Shown here in pieces: positions 17,718-27,067 of a stretch of DNA of 64,000 bases (within the stretch, counting starts at the first letter, position 1; the number at the start of each line of letters is the position of its first letter). The stretch is from Mycobacterium decipiens (GTDB lineage: Bacteria > Actinomycetota > Actinomycetes > Mycobacteriales > Mycobacteriaceae), in assembly GCF_963853665.1 (NCBI RefSeq), contig NZ_OY970459.1, positions 930,001 to 994,000 of the forward strand, written 5' to 3'. The notes beneath the pieces were generated by a model. The model was not told where the DNA came from. It saw only the letters and a list, made by a program, of their open reading frames with translations, and ran no database searches. The translations under genes were made by a program, and so were the position numbers.

Positions 17718-17753
17718 GTTACATCTCTTGTGCAGTTGCAGAAAAAATGTAAC
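17718..17753. promoter_or_regulatory. Inverted repeat upstream of fadE8
   Basis: GTTACAT (17718-17724) and ATGTAAC (17747-17753) form a perfect 7-bp inverted repeat with 22 bp between, directly before the fadE8 start. The AT-rich stretch between them is a likely promoter. A TetR- or PaaX-type regulator is a candidate ligand; Rv0674-like PaaX protein is encoded in the same gene set. Confidence 0.45.
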
Positions 17754-17762
17754 ATTGATGGC

Positions 17763-17830
17763 ATGCCAGATACGCATGTCGTCACCAACCAGGTTCCGCC
17801 CTGGAGAATCACAACCCAGCGTCGTCCGCG
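17763..17830 (+). other. Frameshifted N-terminus of fadE8
   Basis: ATG 17763 starts MPDTHVVTNQVPP, the expected FadE8 N-terminus. The frame then goes wrong at the CCC run 17799-17801. Adding one base there would give PPLENHNPASSAVLIEAL and join the downstream frame exactly. The fault is a single-base deletion, real or a sequencing error in a short C-run. Confidence 0.75.
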
Positions 17831-19390
17831 GTGCTCATTGAGGCCCTGATCCGGGAGGGCGGGCAATGGGGCCTGGAAGAGGTGAACGAGGTCGGGGCAA
17901 TTTCGGCCAGCCGCGAAGCGCAGCGCTGGGGAGAGCTCGCAGACCGCAACCGGCCCATCCTGCATACTCACGACGCCTACGGGCACCGGGTCGACGAGGT
18001 GGAGTACGACCCGGCCTACCACGAGCTGATGCGCACCGCGATCGCCCATGGCATGCACGCCGCACCGTGGGCCGACGAGCGGCCGGGTGCTCACGTGGTG
18101 CGGGCGGCCAAGACATCGGTGTGGACCGTAGAGCCGGGCCATATCTGCCCGATCTCGATGACGTACGCCGTCGTGCCCGCGCTGCGGTTCAACCCGGAGC
18201 TGGCTGCGGTCTACGAGCCGTTGCTGACCAGTAGGGAGTATGACCCGGACCTGAAGCTCGCCTCGGCGAAGCCCGGCATCACCGCGGGCATGTCGATGAC
18301 CGAGAAGCAAGGCGGCTCCGACGTGCGGGCCGGCACCACCGATGCGGCCCCGAATGCGGACGGCACCTACAGCTTGACCGGTCACAAGTGGTTCACCTCG
18401 GCGCCGATGTGTGACATCTTCCTGGTGCTCGCGCAGGCACCGGGTGGGCTGTCGTGCTTCATGCTGCCTCGGGTGCTCCCCGACGGCACCCGCAACCGAA
18501 TGTTTTTGCAGCGGCTCAAGGACAAGCTCGGCAACCACGCCAACGCCTCCAGCGAGGTCGAGTATGACCGTGCCACCGCGTGGCTGGTCGGCGAGGAGGG
18601 CCGCGGCGTCCCGACCATCATCGAGATGGTCAATCTCACCCGGCTGGACTGCACGCTGGGCAGTGCCACCAGCATGCGTACCGGGCTGACCCGTGCCGTC
18701 CACCATGCTGCGCACCGAAAGGCCTTCGGCGCCTATCTGATTGATCAGCCCCTGATGCGCAACGTACTGGCCGACCTGGCGGTGGAGGCCGAGGCCGCTA
18801 CGATTGTTGCGATGCGGATGGCCGGCGCCACCGACAATGCGGTGCGCGGAAACGAGACCGAAGCACTGCTGCGTCGTATCGGACTGGCGGCCAGCAAGTA
18901 CTGGGTCTGCAAACGCTCCACCGGCCACGCCGCCGAAGCGCTGGAGTGCTTGGGCGGCAACGGCTATGTCGAGGACTCCGGGATGCCGCGGCTGTACCGG
19001 GAGGCGCCGCTGATGGGCATCTGGGAGGGCTCGGGCAATGTCAGCGCGCTGGATACGCTGCGCGCCATGGCAACTCGGCCCGAATGCGTCGAGGTGCTTT
19101 TCGACGAACTTGCGCACAGCGCGGGTCAAGACGCCCGGCTGGACGGCCACGTTGCAAAGCTGCGTCCGCAACTGGGCGATCTGGACAGCATCGGCTACCG
19201 CGCCCGCAAGATCGCCGAAGACATCTGCCTGGCGCTGCAGGGGTCGTTGTTGGTGCGCCATGGGCATCCGGCCGTGGCCGAGGCGTTCCTGGCCACCCGG
19301 CTCGGCGGCGAGTGGGGCGGGGCGTTCGGCACCATGCCGTACGGACTGGATCTGGCGCCCATTCTCGAGCGCGCCCTGGTAAAAGGCTGA
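17831..19390 (+). CDS. fadE8: Acyl-CoA dehydrogenase FadE8 (N-terminally shortened as read)
   Basis: Acyl-CoA dehydrogenase of the large AidB-like type, FAD-dependent, introducing the 2,3 double bond in acyl-CoA. From GTG 17831 it is 519 residues; Rv0672 has about 542. SMTEKQGGSDVRAGTT, LTGHKWFTSAPMCD and GRGVPTIIEMVNLTRLDC are family hallmarks. AAEALECLGGNGYVEDSGMP is the C-terminal dehydrogenase region. The missing 22 residues are encoded just upstream from ATG 17763, separated by a 1-bp deletion. In the family this end is a short lead-in, so the shortened form may still fold. First gene of a set with echA4, a PaaX-like regulator and echA5. Confidence 0.88.
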   Translation: MLIEALIREGGQWGLEEVNEVGAISASREAQRWGELADRNRPILHTHDAYGHRVDEVEYDPAYHELMRTAIAHGMHAAPWADERPGAHVVRAAKTSVWTVEPGHICPISMTYAVVPALRFNPELAAVYEPLLTSREYDPDLKLASAKPGITAGMSMTEKQGGSDVRAGTTDAAPNADGTYSLTGHKWFTSAPMCDIFLVLAQAPGGLSCFMLPRVLPDGTRNRMFLQRLKDKLGNHANASSEVEYDRATAWLVGEEGRGVPTIIEMVNLTRLDCTLGSATSMRTGLTRAVHHAAHRKAFGAYLIDQPLMRNVLADLAVEAEAATIVAMRMAGATDNAVRGNETEALLRRIGLAASKYWVCKRSTGHAAEALECLGGNGYVEDSGMPRLYREAPLMGIWEGSGNVSALDTLRAMATRPECVEVLFDELAHSAGQDARLDGHVAKLRPQLGDLDSIGYRARKIAEDICLALQGSLLVRHGHPAVAEAFLATRLGGEWGGAFGTMPYGLDLAPILERALVKG

Positions 19391-19399
19391 GCGGCGCTG

Positions 19400-20338
19400 A
19401 TGACGCACGCGATCAGGCCGGTCGACTTCGACAACCTGAAGACGATGACCTACGAGGTGACCGGCCGGATTGCGCGGATCACCTTCAACCGGCCGGAGAA
19501 GGGCAACGCGATAGTCGCCGACACTCCGCTGGAGCTGTCGGCGTTGGTGGAGCGCGCCGACCTTGACGCAGGCGTGCACGTGATTCTGGTGTCCGGTCGC
19601 GGCGAGGGCTTCTGCGCGGGCTTCGACCTGTCCGCCTACGCCGAAGGATCATCGCCGGCCGGGGCGGAGGGCGGCTATCGCGGCACGGTGCTGGACGGGA
19701 AGACCCAGGCGGTCAACCATCTGCCGAACCAGCCGTGGGACCCGATGATCGACTACCAGATGATGAGCCGCTTCGTGCGCGGGTTCGCCAGCTTGATGCA
19801 TGCGGACAAGCCGACGGTGGTCAAGATCCACGGCTATTGCGTGGCCGGCGGCACGGATATCGCCCTGCATGCCGATCAGGTGATCGCCGCCGCCGACGCC
19901 AAGATCGGCTACCCGCCGACGCGGGTGTGGGGGGTTCCGGCGGCCGGGCTGTGGGCGCACCGGCTCGGCGACCAACGCGCGAAACGGCTGCTGTTCACCG
20001 GCGATTGCATCACCGGCGCGCAGGCCGCCGAGTGGGGCCTGGCGGTCGAGGCGCCGGATCCCGATGATCTGGACGAGCGCACCGAGCGACTGGTGGAGCG
20101 GATTGCCGCGCTGCCGGTCAACCAGCTGGTCATGATCAAGCTCGCGCTCAATTCAGCCCTGTTGCAACAGGGTGTGGCCACCAGCAGGATGGTCAGCACC
20201 GTGTTCGACGGTGTCGCCCGGCACACGCCCGAGGGGCACGCCTTCGTCGCCGACGCGGTCCAGCACGGCTTCCGGGATGCGGTGCGGCACCGAGACGAGC
20301 CGTTCGGCGACTACGGCCGCCGAGCGTCGCAGGTGTAG
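19400..20338 (+). CDS. echA4: Crotonase EchA4 (enoyl-CoA hydratase/isomerase family)
   Basis: 312 residues, equal to M. tuberculosis EchA4 (Rv0673). The first oxyanion-hole segment is FCAGFDLSAYAEG. The second is IHGYCVAGGTDIALHADQ. An insertion of about 30 residues (through GKTQAVNHLPNQPWDPM) separates them, longer than in standard hydratases. The segment YPPTRVWGVPAAG lacks the usual PE pair, so hydration is not certain. It starts 10 bp after fadE8 and is followed within 4 bp by the PaaX-like gene; a beta-oxidation-type operon is likely. Confidence 0.88.
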   Translation: MTHAIRPVDFDNLKTMTYEVTGRIARITFNRPEKGNAIVADTPLELSALVERADLDAGVHVILVSGRGEGFCAGFDLSAYAEGSSPAGAEGGYRGTVLDGKTQAVNHLPNQPWDPMIDYQMMSRFVRGFASLMHADKPTVVKIHGYCVAGGTDIALHADQVIAAADAKIGYPPTRVWGVPAAGLWAHRLGDQRAKRLLFTGDCITGAQAAEWGLAVEAPDPDDLDERTERLVERIAALPVNQLVMIKLALNSALLQQGVATSRMVSTVFDGVARHTPEGHAFVADAVQHGFRDAVRHRDEPFGDYGRRASQV

Positions 20339-20341
20339 AAC

Positions 20342-21064
20342 ATGCCAAGCATGACCGCCCGGTCGGTGGTGCTCAGCGTGCTGCTCGGCGCCCATCCCGC
20401 GTGGGCCACCACGAGCGAACTGGTCAGGCTGACAGCTGATTTCGGCATCAAGGAGACCACACTGCGGGTCGCGCTGACCCGGATGGTAGGTGCCGGCGAC
20501 CTGATCCGATCCGCCGACGGATACCGGCTTTCGGATCGACTGCTGGCCCGCCAACGCCGGCAGGACGAGGCGATGCGCCCGCAGGTGCGGGACTGGCAGG
20601 GAAACTGGCACATCCTGATCGTCACCAGTGTGGGCACCGATGCCCGCACCCGGGCCGCACTGCGAACCTGCATGCATCACAAGCGCTTCGCTGAACTGCG
20701 GGAAGGGGTATGGATGCGGCCCGATAACCTCGATCTCGACTTGGCGCCCGACGTTGCGGCCCGGGTACGGGTGCTGACGGCGCGCGACGACGCACCCGCC
20801 GAACTGGCCGGCCAACTGTGGGATCTATCCGAGTGGGTCAGCGCCGGCCGCCGGTTGCTCGACGAAATGGCCCAGGCGGCCGATATTCCCGCACGATTCG
20901 TGGTGGCGGCCGCGACGGTCCGGCACCTGCTCACCGACCCGATGCTGCCCGCCGAACTGCTGCCCACCGACTGGCCGGGTGCCGAGCTGCGCGCGGCCTA
21001 CCACGACTTCGCCAGTGAAATGGCGAAACAGCGCGACCAAACTCAACTGTTGGAGGCGACATGA
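20342..21064 (+). CDS. PaaX-family transcriptional regulator
   Basis: 240 residues, homologue of Rv0674. N-terminal winged helix (TSELVRLTADFGIKETTLRV, then ALTRMVGAGDLIR) followed by the PaaX C-terminal domain with WHILIVTS, RFAELREGVWMRP and a helical end. PaaX proteins repress aromatic-acyl-CoA catabolism and respond to the acyl-CoA product. Here it sits between two crotonases behind an acyl-CoA dehydrogenase, so an acyl-CoA-responsive repressor of this operon is likely. Its stop overlaps the echA5 start (ATGA). Confidence 0.82.
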   Translation: MPSMTARSVVLSVLLGAHPAWATTSELVRLTADFGIKETTLRVALTRMVGAGDLIRSADGYRLSDRLLARQRRQDEAMRPQVRDWQGNWHILIVTSVGTDARTRAALRTCMHHKRFAELREGVWMRPDNLDLDLAPDVAARVRVLTARDDAPAELAGQLWDLSEWVSAGRRLLDEMAQAADIPARFVVAAATVRHLLTDPMLPAELLPTDWPGAELRAAYHDFASEMAKQRDQTQLLEAT

Positions 21065-21831
21065 GTGATCTGGTGCGGGTGGAGCGCAATGGTCCGGTAA
21101 CCACGGTGATTCTCAACCGGCCCGCGGCACGCAACGCGGTCAACGGCCCGACGGCCGCAGCGTTGTGTGCGGCGTTCGAACAATTCGACCGGGATGACAC
21201 CGCATCAGTGGCCGTGCTATGGGGTGAGGGCGGAACCTTTTGCGCGGGAGCCGATTTGAAGGCTTTCGGTACTCCGGAGGCCAATGCCGTGCACCGGACG
21301 GGTCCCGGCCCAATGGGGCCATCACGTATGACGCTGTCCAAACCGGTGATCGCCGCTGTCAGCGGCTACGCCGTGGCCGGGGGGTTGGAGTTGGCGTTGT
21401 GGTGCGACCTGCGGGTGGCCGAGGAGGATGCGGTGTTCGGTGTGTTCTGTCGCCGATGGGGGGTACCGCTCATCGACGGCGGCACCGTGCGACTGCCCCG
21501 GCTGATCGGGCACAGCCGGGCGATGGACATGATCCTTACCGGCCGCGGTGTGCCGGCGGCTGAAGCGCTGACAATCGGGTTGGCCAACCGGGTCGTGCCC
21601 AAAGGCCAAGCCCGGCTGGCGGCCGAGGCGTTGGCGGCCGAACTGGCCGCGCTGCCGCAGCAGTGCCTGCGCTCGGATCGGCTATCGGCGCTGCACCAGT
21701 GGGGACTGCCCGAGTCCGCGGCGCTCGACGTCGAGTTCGCCAGCATTTCCCGGGTGGCCGGCGAGGCCATGGAAGGGGCCGGACGGTTCGCTGCGGGCGC
21801 CGGACGACACGGCGCACCGGCCCGGGCGTGA
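21061..21831 (+). CDS. echA5: Enoyl-CoA hydratase/isomerase EchA5
   Basis: 256 residues, homologue of Rv0675. LNRPAARNAVNG at the N-terminus, oxyanion-hole segments FCAGADLKAFG and GYAVAGGLELALWCD, and the region FCRRWGVPLIDGGTVRLPRLIG. The last segment has RWG where classical hydratases have PE, as in the divergent mycobacterial EchA5/6 group. Acts on acyl-CoA, exact reaction unproven. Last gene of the fadE8 set, translationally coupled to the PaaX gene, and convergent with mmpL5. Confidence 0.87.
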   Translation: MSDLVRVERNGPVTTVILNRPAARNAVNGPTAAALCAAFEQFDRDDTASVAVLWGEGGTFCAGADLKAFGTPEANAVHRTGPGPMGPSRMTLSKPVIAAVSGYAVAGGLELALWCDLRVAEEDAVFGVFCRRWGVPLIDGGTVRLPRLIGHSRAMDMILTGRGVPAAEALTIGLANRVVPKGQARLAAEALAAELAALPQQCLRSDRLSALHQWGLPESAALDVEFASISRVAGEAMEGAGRFAAGAGRHGAPARA

Positions 21832-21865
21832 CGATCCGACGCGAGTAGAAAGTGTCCCTGCCGGC

Positions 21866-24760
21866 TCAGACCGAGGTGAGGGTCCGTGCCGATGAAGGCG
21901 ACGGCCACGGCTGAGGAACGGGTCGTTGCCGGACAACCTGAGGCCACCAGAACCACTTTCCCAGCAGTGCCGCGATCGACGGTGTCATGAAGGATCGCAC
22001 GATCAGGGTGTCGAAGAGCAGGCCCATGCCGATAGTGGTGCCAACCTGAGCCATCACGGTCAGCTCACTGACTGCGAACGACATCATGGTGAAGGCGAAC
22101 ACCAGCCCGGCGGCGGTCACCACCGACCCGCTGCCGCCCATCGCGCGGATGATTCCGGTGTTGATGCCGGCGTGGATCTCCTCCTTGAGCCGGGCAACCA
22201 GCAGCAGGTTGTAATCCGCGCCAACGGCCAACAGAATGATGACCGCCATTGCCAACACCATCCAGTGCAGTTCGATGCCGAGGATGTGTTGCCAGATCAG
22301 CACGGACAGCCCGAATGAGGCGCCCAGCGACAGCACCACGGTGCCGACGATGACGGTGGCCGCGACGACGCTGCGGGTGATGATCAGCATGATGATGAAG
22401 ATCAGGCAGAGCGCCGCGATTCCGGCGATCATCAAGTCATAGGTGTTGCCGTCGGACAAGTCCTTGAACATCGCCGCGGTACCGCCAAGGTAGATCGTGG
22501 AACCCTCAAGCGGCGTGCCTTTGATGGCTTCCTTGGCGGCCTTCTTGATCTTGGCGATGTGCGCGATGCCCTCCTGGCTCATCGGGTCGCCCTCGTGGCT
22601 GATGATGAACCGCACCGCGTGCCCGTTCGGCGAGAGGAACTGTTCCAGGCCGCGTTTGAAGTCGGGGTTGTCGAATACCTCGGGAGGCAGATAGAACGAG
22701 TCGTCGTTGCGCGAAGAGTCGAAGGCTTCGCCCATCGCGGACGAATTCTCCTGCATCGCCGTCATCTGATCCTGCAGCCCTTCCTGCGTGGAATGCATGC
22801 TCAGCATCTCGGACTTCATGTTCTTCATGGTCTGGATCATCTCGGGCATCATCGCGGTCAGCTGGGGCATGAGCGAGTCCAGGCGTTCCATGAGCGGCAG
22901 CAGGTTGTTGATGTCCTCAGTCATGACGTCGATTCCGTCGAGGGTGTCGAACACGGACCGGATTGACCAGCAGACCGGGATGTCGTAACAGTGCTTCTCC
23001 CAGTAGAAGTAGCTGCGGATCGGGCGGAAGAAATCGTCGAAATTGGAGATGTTGTTGCGCAATTGTTCGACGTCGACCACCATCCCCTTCATCTGGACAA
23101 CCATGCCGTGGGTGACATCGGCCATCTGCTGGGTGAGACTGTGCATCCGCTCCATCTGGTCGATATTGGTCTGAATGTCGTTGACCTGCTTGAGCATGCT
23201 GGCCGTCAGGTCCTGGTTGTATTTCTCGGTCAGTTTCTGGGAGGTGCCCTGCATGCTGATCAGGAAGGGGATGGAGGTGTGCTCGATGGGTTTGCCGTCC
23301 GGCCGGGTGATGGCCTGCACCCGGGATATCCCCTCGACGCCGAAGATTGCCTTGGCGATCTTGTTGATCACTAGGAAGTCGGATGAATTGCGCATGTCGT
23401 GGTCGCTTTCGACCATCAGCACTTCGGGGTTCATCCGGGCCTGCGAGAAATGGCGCTCCGCAGCCGCATAGCCTTCGTTGGCCGGCAGGTCGGCGGGTAG
23501 GTACTTGCGGTCGTTGTAGTTGGTCTTGTATCCGGGCAGGGTCAACAGACCGACCAGCGCCAGTGCCACCGCGCCGACCAGGATCGGGCCGGGCCACCGG
23601 ACGATGGCGGCCCCGACCTTGCGCCAGCCCCGCACCCGCGCCATCCGTTTGGGTTCGAGCAGCTTGCCGAACCGGCTGGCCACGGTGATTATCGCCGGAC
23701 CCAGGGTGAGCGCGGCGAAGACGACGATGATCATGCCGATCGCCAAGGGCACACCGAGGGTCTGAAAGTACGGAAGCCGGGTGAAGCTCAGGCAGAACGT
23801 GGCACCGGCGATGGTCAAACCCGAACCCAGCACCACATGGGCCGTGCCGCCGAACATGGTGTAGTACGCCGATTCTCGGTCCTGGCCGGACCCGCGCGCT
23901 TCCTGATAGCGGCCGATCAGAAAGATGGCGTAGTCGGTGGCGGCCGCGATCGCCAGCACCACGAGCAGGTTGGTCGCAAAGGTCGAGAGCCCAATGATCC
24001 GGTGGAAACCGAGGAACGCCACGCCCCCGCGGGTGGCGAGCAACCCGAGTACCACCATGGTCAGCATGATCGCCGCCGTGACGATCGACCGGTAGACCAG
24101 CAGCAACATCACGATGATCACCGTGAACGTGACCACCTCGATCAACTGCAGGCTGCGGTCGCCGGCCAGCTGCTGATCGGCGGCCAGCGCAGCCGAACCG
24201 GTGACATACACCTTGACCCCGGGTGGCGGCGCAAGGCTGTCGACGATGCTCTTAACCGCCTCCACCGACTCGTTGGCCAGTGACTCGCCCTGATTGCCTG
24301 CCAGTTTCACCTGAACGTAGGCGGCCTTGCCATCGCCGCTTTGTGCGCCCGGGGCGGTGAGCGGATCGCTCCAGAAGTCCTGTACGGACTGGACGTGCTT
24401 GGTGTCCGCCTTCAGCTTGTCGATCATCTGGTCGTAGAACGCGTGGGCGGCGCCACCGAGCCGCTGTTGGCCCTCCAGCACGATCATCGCCGCACTGTCG
24501 GAGTCGCCTTCCTTGAACACCTTGCCGATGCGTTTCATCGCGATCATTGACGGTGCGGCGTCGGGGCTCATCGACACCGCCTGCATCTGCCCGACCGTTT
24601 CCAGTTGCGGCACACTGACGTTCAGCACCACGATGGTGGCCAACCAGCCAAGGATGAGCGGCACCGCGAAGGTGCGGATCATTCTCGCGATGAACGGTCG
24701 CGCCGCACGCTTCTCCGGCGGGACGGAGTCCGTCGGCGCGAGTGTCGTGGGTGCGGTCAT
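21866..24760 (-). CDS. mmpL5: RND transporter MmpL5
   Basis: 964 residues, the same length as M. tuberculosis MmpL5 (Rv0676c). Twelve transmembrane helices with two large periplasmic loops. [18 protein letters not shown] and [15 protein letters not shown] are the duplicated RND helix motifs with proton-relay Asp-Tyr pairs. The second loop has the long methionine-rich coiled stretch ([31 protein letters not shown]). With MmpS5 it exports carboxymycobactin siderophores and effluxes bedaquiline, clofazimine and azoles. Its start overlaps the mmpS5 stop (ATGA). The upstream MLCEIR codons lie inside mmpS5 and are not used. Confidence 0.95.
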   Translation of the reverse strand: MTAPTTLAPTDSVPPEKRAARPFIARMIRTFAVPLILGWLATIVVLNVSVPQLETVGQMQAVSMSPDAAPSMIAMKRIGKVFKEGDSDSAAMIVLEGQQRLGGAAHAFYDQMIDKLKADTKHVQSVQDFWSDPLTAPGAQSGDGKAAYVQVKLAGNQGESLANESVEAVKSIVDSLAPPPGVKVYVTGSAALAADQQLAGDRSLQLIEVVTFTVIIVMLLLVYRSIVTAAIMLTMVVLGLLATRGGVAFLGFHRIIGLSTFATNLLVVLAIAAATDYAIFLIGRYQEARGSGQDRESAYYTMFGGTAHVVLGSGLTIAGATFCLSFTRLPYFQTLGVPLAIGMIIVVFAALTLGPAIITVASRFGKLLEPKRMARVRGWRKVGAAIVRWPGPILVGAVALALVGLLTLPGYKTNYNDRKYLPADLPANEGYAAAERHFSQARMNPEVLMVESDHDMRNSSDFLVINKIAKAIFGVEGISRVQAITRPDGKPIEHTSIPFLISMQGTSQKLTEKYNQDLTASMLKQVNDIQTNIDQMERMHSLTQQMADVTHGMVVQMKGMVVDVEQLRNNISNFDDFFRPIRSYFYWEKHCYDIPVCWSIRSVFDTLDGIDVMTEDINNLLPLMERLDSLMPQLTAMMPEMIQTMKNMKSEMLSMHSTQEGLQDQMTAMQENSSAMGEAFDSSRNDDSFYLPPEVFDNPDFKRGLEQFLSPNGHAVRFIISHEGDPMSQEGIAHIAKIKKAAKEAIKGTPLEGSTIYLGGTAAMFKDLSDGNTYDLMIAGIAALCLIFIIMLIITRSVVAATVIVGTVVLSLGASFGLSVLIWQHILGIELHWMVLAMAVIILLAVGADYNLLLVARLKEEIHAGINTGIIRAMGGSGSVVTAAGLVFAFTMMSFAVSELTVMAQVGTTIGMGLLFDTLIVRSFMTPSIAALLGKWFWWPQVVRQRPVPQPWPSPSSARTLTSV

Positions 24761-25185
24761 GCGGATCTCACAAAGCAATAGGTCAGGGCGTTCACTCCGG
24801 TTGCGGTCCTCTCGTCCTTCACCTCGTCATCGACGGTGATTCGGCAGCTGATCGAATTGCCGTCGCCTTGCGCGAGGATGTTGGGGGCCGCGGACGGCGC
24901 CGTGGTCTTTAAGATGAGCGACCACGGCAGTGCCGCGCGGTCGATCCGCTGTGGCTTCGCGTCGAGGTCCAGGTAGTTGATATTGGCGTAGCTACCGGAG
25001 CCCGAAATTTCGTACTTCACTACCTTGGGGTCGAACGGCTCAGGGTCATCGGCGAAGACCTTCGGCGTCACCAAGATGCCTTCGGAACCGAAGAAAGTGC
25101 GGATCCGCTGGACCGTGAAACCGGCGATGACGACCACAACCAGGATGAGCAGCGCTATCCAGGCACGTTTGAGAATTCCGATCAT
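24757..25185 (-). CDS. mmpS5: MmpS5 membrane accessory protein
   Basis: 142 residues, same length as Rv0677c. One N-terminal membrane helix ([19 protein letters not shown]) and a beta-sandwich domain with [17 protein letters not shown] and [13 protein letters not shown]. It is the obligate partner of MmpL5. First gene of the mmpS5-mmpL5 operon, divergent from the regulator gene mmpR5 with about 217 bp between starts; the operator lies next to mmpR5. Confidence 0.94.
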   Translation of the reverse strand: MIGILKRAWIALLILVVVVIAGFTVQRIRTFFGSEGILVTPKVFADDPEPFDPKVVKYEISGSGSYANINYLDLDAKPQRIDRAALPWSLILKTTAPSAAPNILAQGDGNSISCRITVDDEVKDERTATGVNALTYCFVRSA

Positions 25186-25379
25186 CGCCCTCCCCGCGGG
25201 ATCTCGCTGCCGGGCTTCCGGGCCGATCCGTTCATGAGGCTGAACCGATCGACAGCGGTCCGGTCCGGTCCGATCGCCTGCTGCGGTGGCGAAACCCGGG
25301 TCGCACTCATCGGTGACTTCCCCTCTGCCGCGTGACGCTTGTGCCGGTCTGATCGAGGCGTACAGGCCGTCACCACTAA

Positions 25380-25399
25380 GATTTCAGAGTACAGTGAAA
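25380..25399. promoter_or_regulatory. MmpR5 operator
   Basis: GATTTCAGAGTACAGTGAAA contains the inverted repeat TTTCA-N8-TGAAA and ends three bases before the mmpR5 GTG. It coincides with the MmpR5 (Rv0678) site described upstream of mmpS5 in M. tuberculosis. Binding here would repress both the regulator and mmpS5-mmpL5. Confidence 0.75.
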
Positions 25400-25402
25400 C
25401 TT

Positions 25403-25912
25403 GTGAGCGTCAATGACGGCGTCGATGGAGCGTGCGCCGAGGCCGACATCATGGAATTCGTCGAGCAGATGGGCGGATACTTCGAGTCCAGCGGCCTGAC
25501 TCGATTGGCCGGCCGCTTGTTGGGCTGGCTGCTGGTGTGTGATCCCGAGCGGCAGTCGTCGGAGGAATTGGCGACGGCGTTGGCGGCCAGTAGCGGAGGG
25601 ATCAGCACAAATGCCCGGATGCTGATTCAATTCGGGTTCATTGAGCGGCTCGCGGTCGCCGGGGATCGGCGCACCTTTTTCCGGTTGCGGCCCAACGCCT
25701 TCGCGGCCGGCGAGCGTGAGCGCATCCGGACCATGGCCGATATGCAAAACCTGGCTGACGTCGGGCTCAAGGCCCTGGGCGACGCCCCGCCGGAGCGAAG
25801 TCGGCGATTGCGGGAGATGCGGGACCTGTTGGCCTATATGGAGCAAGTTGTCTCCGACGCCCTGGGGCGGTATGGCCAGCAAACCGGGAATGCTGGGGTC
25901 ACTCCCTCTTGA
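25403..25912 (+). CDS. mmpR5: MarR-family repressor MmpR5 (Rv0678)
   Basis: 169 residues from GTG 25403 (VSVNDGVDG). The core from IMEFVEQMGGYFES through RLAGRLLGWLLVCDPERQ, the winged HTH around SSEELATALAASSGGIST and the dimer helices to the end is nearly identical to M. tuberculosis Rv0678. It represses mmpS5-mmpL5; loss of function there gives low-level bedaquiline and clofazimine resistance. No disabling change is seen here. The C-terminus (GNAGVTPS) differs and its coding end overlaps the convergent lipoprotein gene by 14 bp. Longer upstream codons from 25286 cross the operator and are excluded. Confidence 0.93.
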   Translation: MSVNDGVDGACAEADIMEFVEQMGGYFESSGLTRLAGRLLGWLLVCDPERQSSEELATALAASSGGISTNARMLIQFGFIERLAVAGDRRTFFRLRPNAFAAGERERIRTMADMQNLADVGLKALGDAPPERSRRLREMRDLLAYMEQVVSDALGRYGQQTGNAGVTPS

Positions 25913-26387
25913 TGCTGTTGCCCGCGCCGAGGTTGTCGATCGTTGGGTCACCGTTCTTGTAGGTGACCGTGTTGTCCAGCCCCACCACGGTGATGCGCTG
26001 ATCGATCGTGTCGAAGGTGATCTTGTTGTTCGCACCGCCGATGGTCACCGTCGCGCAGGTGCCGGTCACGGTCAAGATGTTGTCCGAGCCACCGACGTTC
26101 AGCGATTTGCCATCGGCGCAGTCAAGGGTGGCCTTGGTCCCGATCGATCCGTAGTTCAGCGTGTTGCCGATCTCGATCGAAGCCGTTGTGGTTGCTCCGG
26201 TCGTCGCGGTCGGTGCCGCAGTTGGGCCGCTCGTCGTAGGCGTTGTTGCGGTGGTGGTGGTCCCGGGGGTCGTAGTTGCCGGCGGGTTGGCGGTCGAACT
26301 GCAGCCGGCCAGCGCTAGAGCCGCGGCAGTCAGCGCCAGGGCGAGAGCGGCCAGCCGGGATGAGTTGGCGGCGGGATGGGCGCGCAA
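25899..26387 (-). CDS. DUF3060 lipoprotein (Rv0679c homologue)
   Basis: 162 residues. Signal peptide with lipobox LAGC, then a threonine-rich linker (TTTTATTPTTSG), then a small repetitive beta domain with NNKITFDTIDQRITVVG and GLDNTVTYKNGDP. This is the DUF3060 fold, short strands of the NxVxVxG type. M. tuberculosis Rv0679c is a cell-envelope lipoprotein of unknown function. It pairs with a second DUF3060 gene just upstream on the same strand (73-bp gap). Confidence 0.85.
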   Translation of the reverse strand: MRAHPAANSSRLAALALALTAAALALAGCSSTANPPATTTPGTTTTATTPTTSGPTAAPTATTGATTTASIEIGNTLNYGSIGTKATLDCADGKSLNVGGSDNILTVTGTCATVTIGGANNKITFDTIDQRITVVGLDNTVTYKNGDPTIDNLGAGNSIKRE

Positions 26388-26460
26388 TGGTTCCTCGATT
26401 CGTCGTTCAGTCGGGCGTCGGTGTGGATGGTCAACGAGGTCACTGGCGGACCCTGATGTC

Positions 26461-26838
26461 TCAGCCGCCGACCCGCTGCAGCCGGTTAACCATGCCTAAT
26501 TCGCGGCCACGGTCCCAGATGAACGGATCACCGTTGCGAAAGAACACCGTCTCGTCCCAGCCGTAGGCGGTGATGTCGTTGACGATCGTGTCGGCGACGA
26601 CGGTGTTGGACGAGCCCATTACGGTGACCGCCCAGCAGGTTCCCAGCGCGGTGATGGTGTTCTGAGTGCCGTTGACAAACAGGGTGGATTCGTTGCAGTC
26701 CAGCGTCCGCTCGATGCCCTGCCCGGTGACATGGGTGTCGCCGTTTTTGGCGTGCGCGGCCGGTGGGGGCGTGGCGACGGGGACGGCGATGGTGATGACG
26801 CAGGAAGCCAGCGGCGCGGCGACGGTTGTCCACTTCAC
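26461..26838 (-). CDS. DUF3060 exported protein (Rv0680c homologue)
   Basis: 125 residues from GTG 26838, preceded by an AAAGGGAG Shine-Dalgarno sequence. A hydrophobic leader ending AAHA gives a likely signal-peptidase I site, so it is secreted or wall-associated rather than lipidated. The body has the same small-strand pattern as its neighbour (LFVNGTQNTITALG, GSSNTVVADTIV, DETVFFRNGDP). Function unknown. The open frame reaches 26931, but the extra residues are Arg/Ser-rich and spoil the signal peptide. Confidence 0.82.
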   Translation of the reverse strand: MKWTTVAAPLASCVITIAVPVATPPPAAHAKNGDTHVTGQGIERTLDCNESTLFVNGTQNTITALGTCWAVTVMGSSNTVVADTIVNDITAYGWDETVFFRNGDPFIWDRGRELGMVNRLQRVGG

Positions 26839-26978
26839 GGCGGGCTCCCTTTCGCTTGGGCGGGTGACGCTCGACCGAGCCTTGACTGAGCGTACGTGCA
26901 TTCGCCTGCGCGACGACAGAGTTGCGCGCATTTCTCGCCGCAGTCACCCGCGTCCGGTTTCGGCTATTTCGCGACCCG

Positions 26979-27001
26979 GTCAACTAGAGTCATTAGTTGA
27001 C
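26979..27001. promoter_or_regulatory. Perfect palindrome upstream of the TetR gene
   Basis: GTCAACTA (26979-26986) and TAGTTGAC (26994-27001) are exact inverted repeats with a 7-bp spacer. The arms and spacing are typical of TetR operators. The site lies 66 bp before the TetR-family start and 140 bp before the divergent Rv0680c-like start, so it can control either. Confidence 0.65.
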
Positions 27002-27067
27002 GCTGACGTCCCCCGAAAACCGGTGGTGACCCAAAGCCGATCAACCCAACCGAAGGGCGATATCGCC

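Noticed and set aside
16754..19579. 941-codon minus-strand open frame opposite lpqP and fadE8
   Set aside because: Arg/Gly/His-rich composition, no motif, fully antisense to conserved genes.
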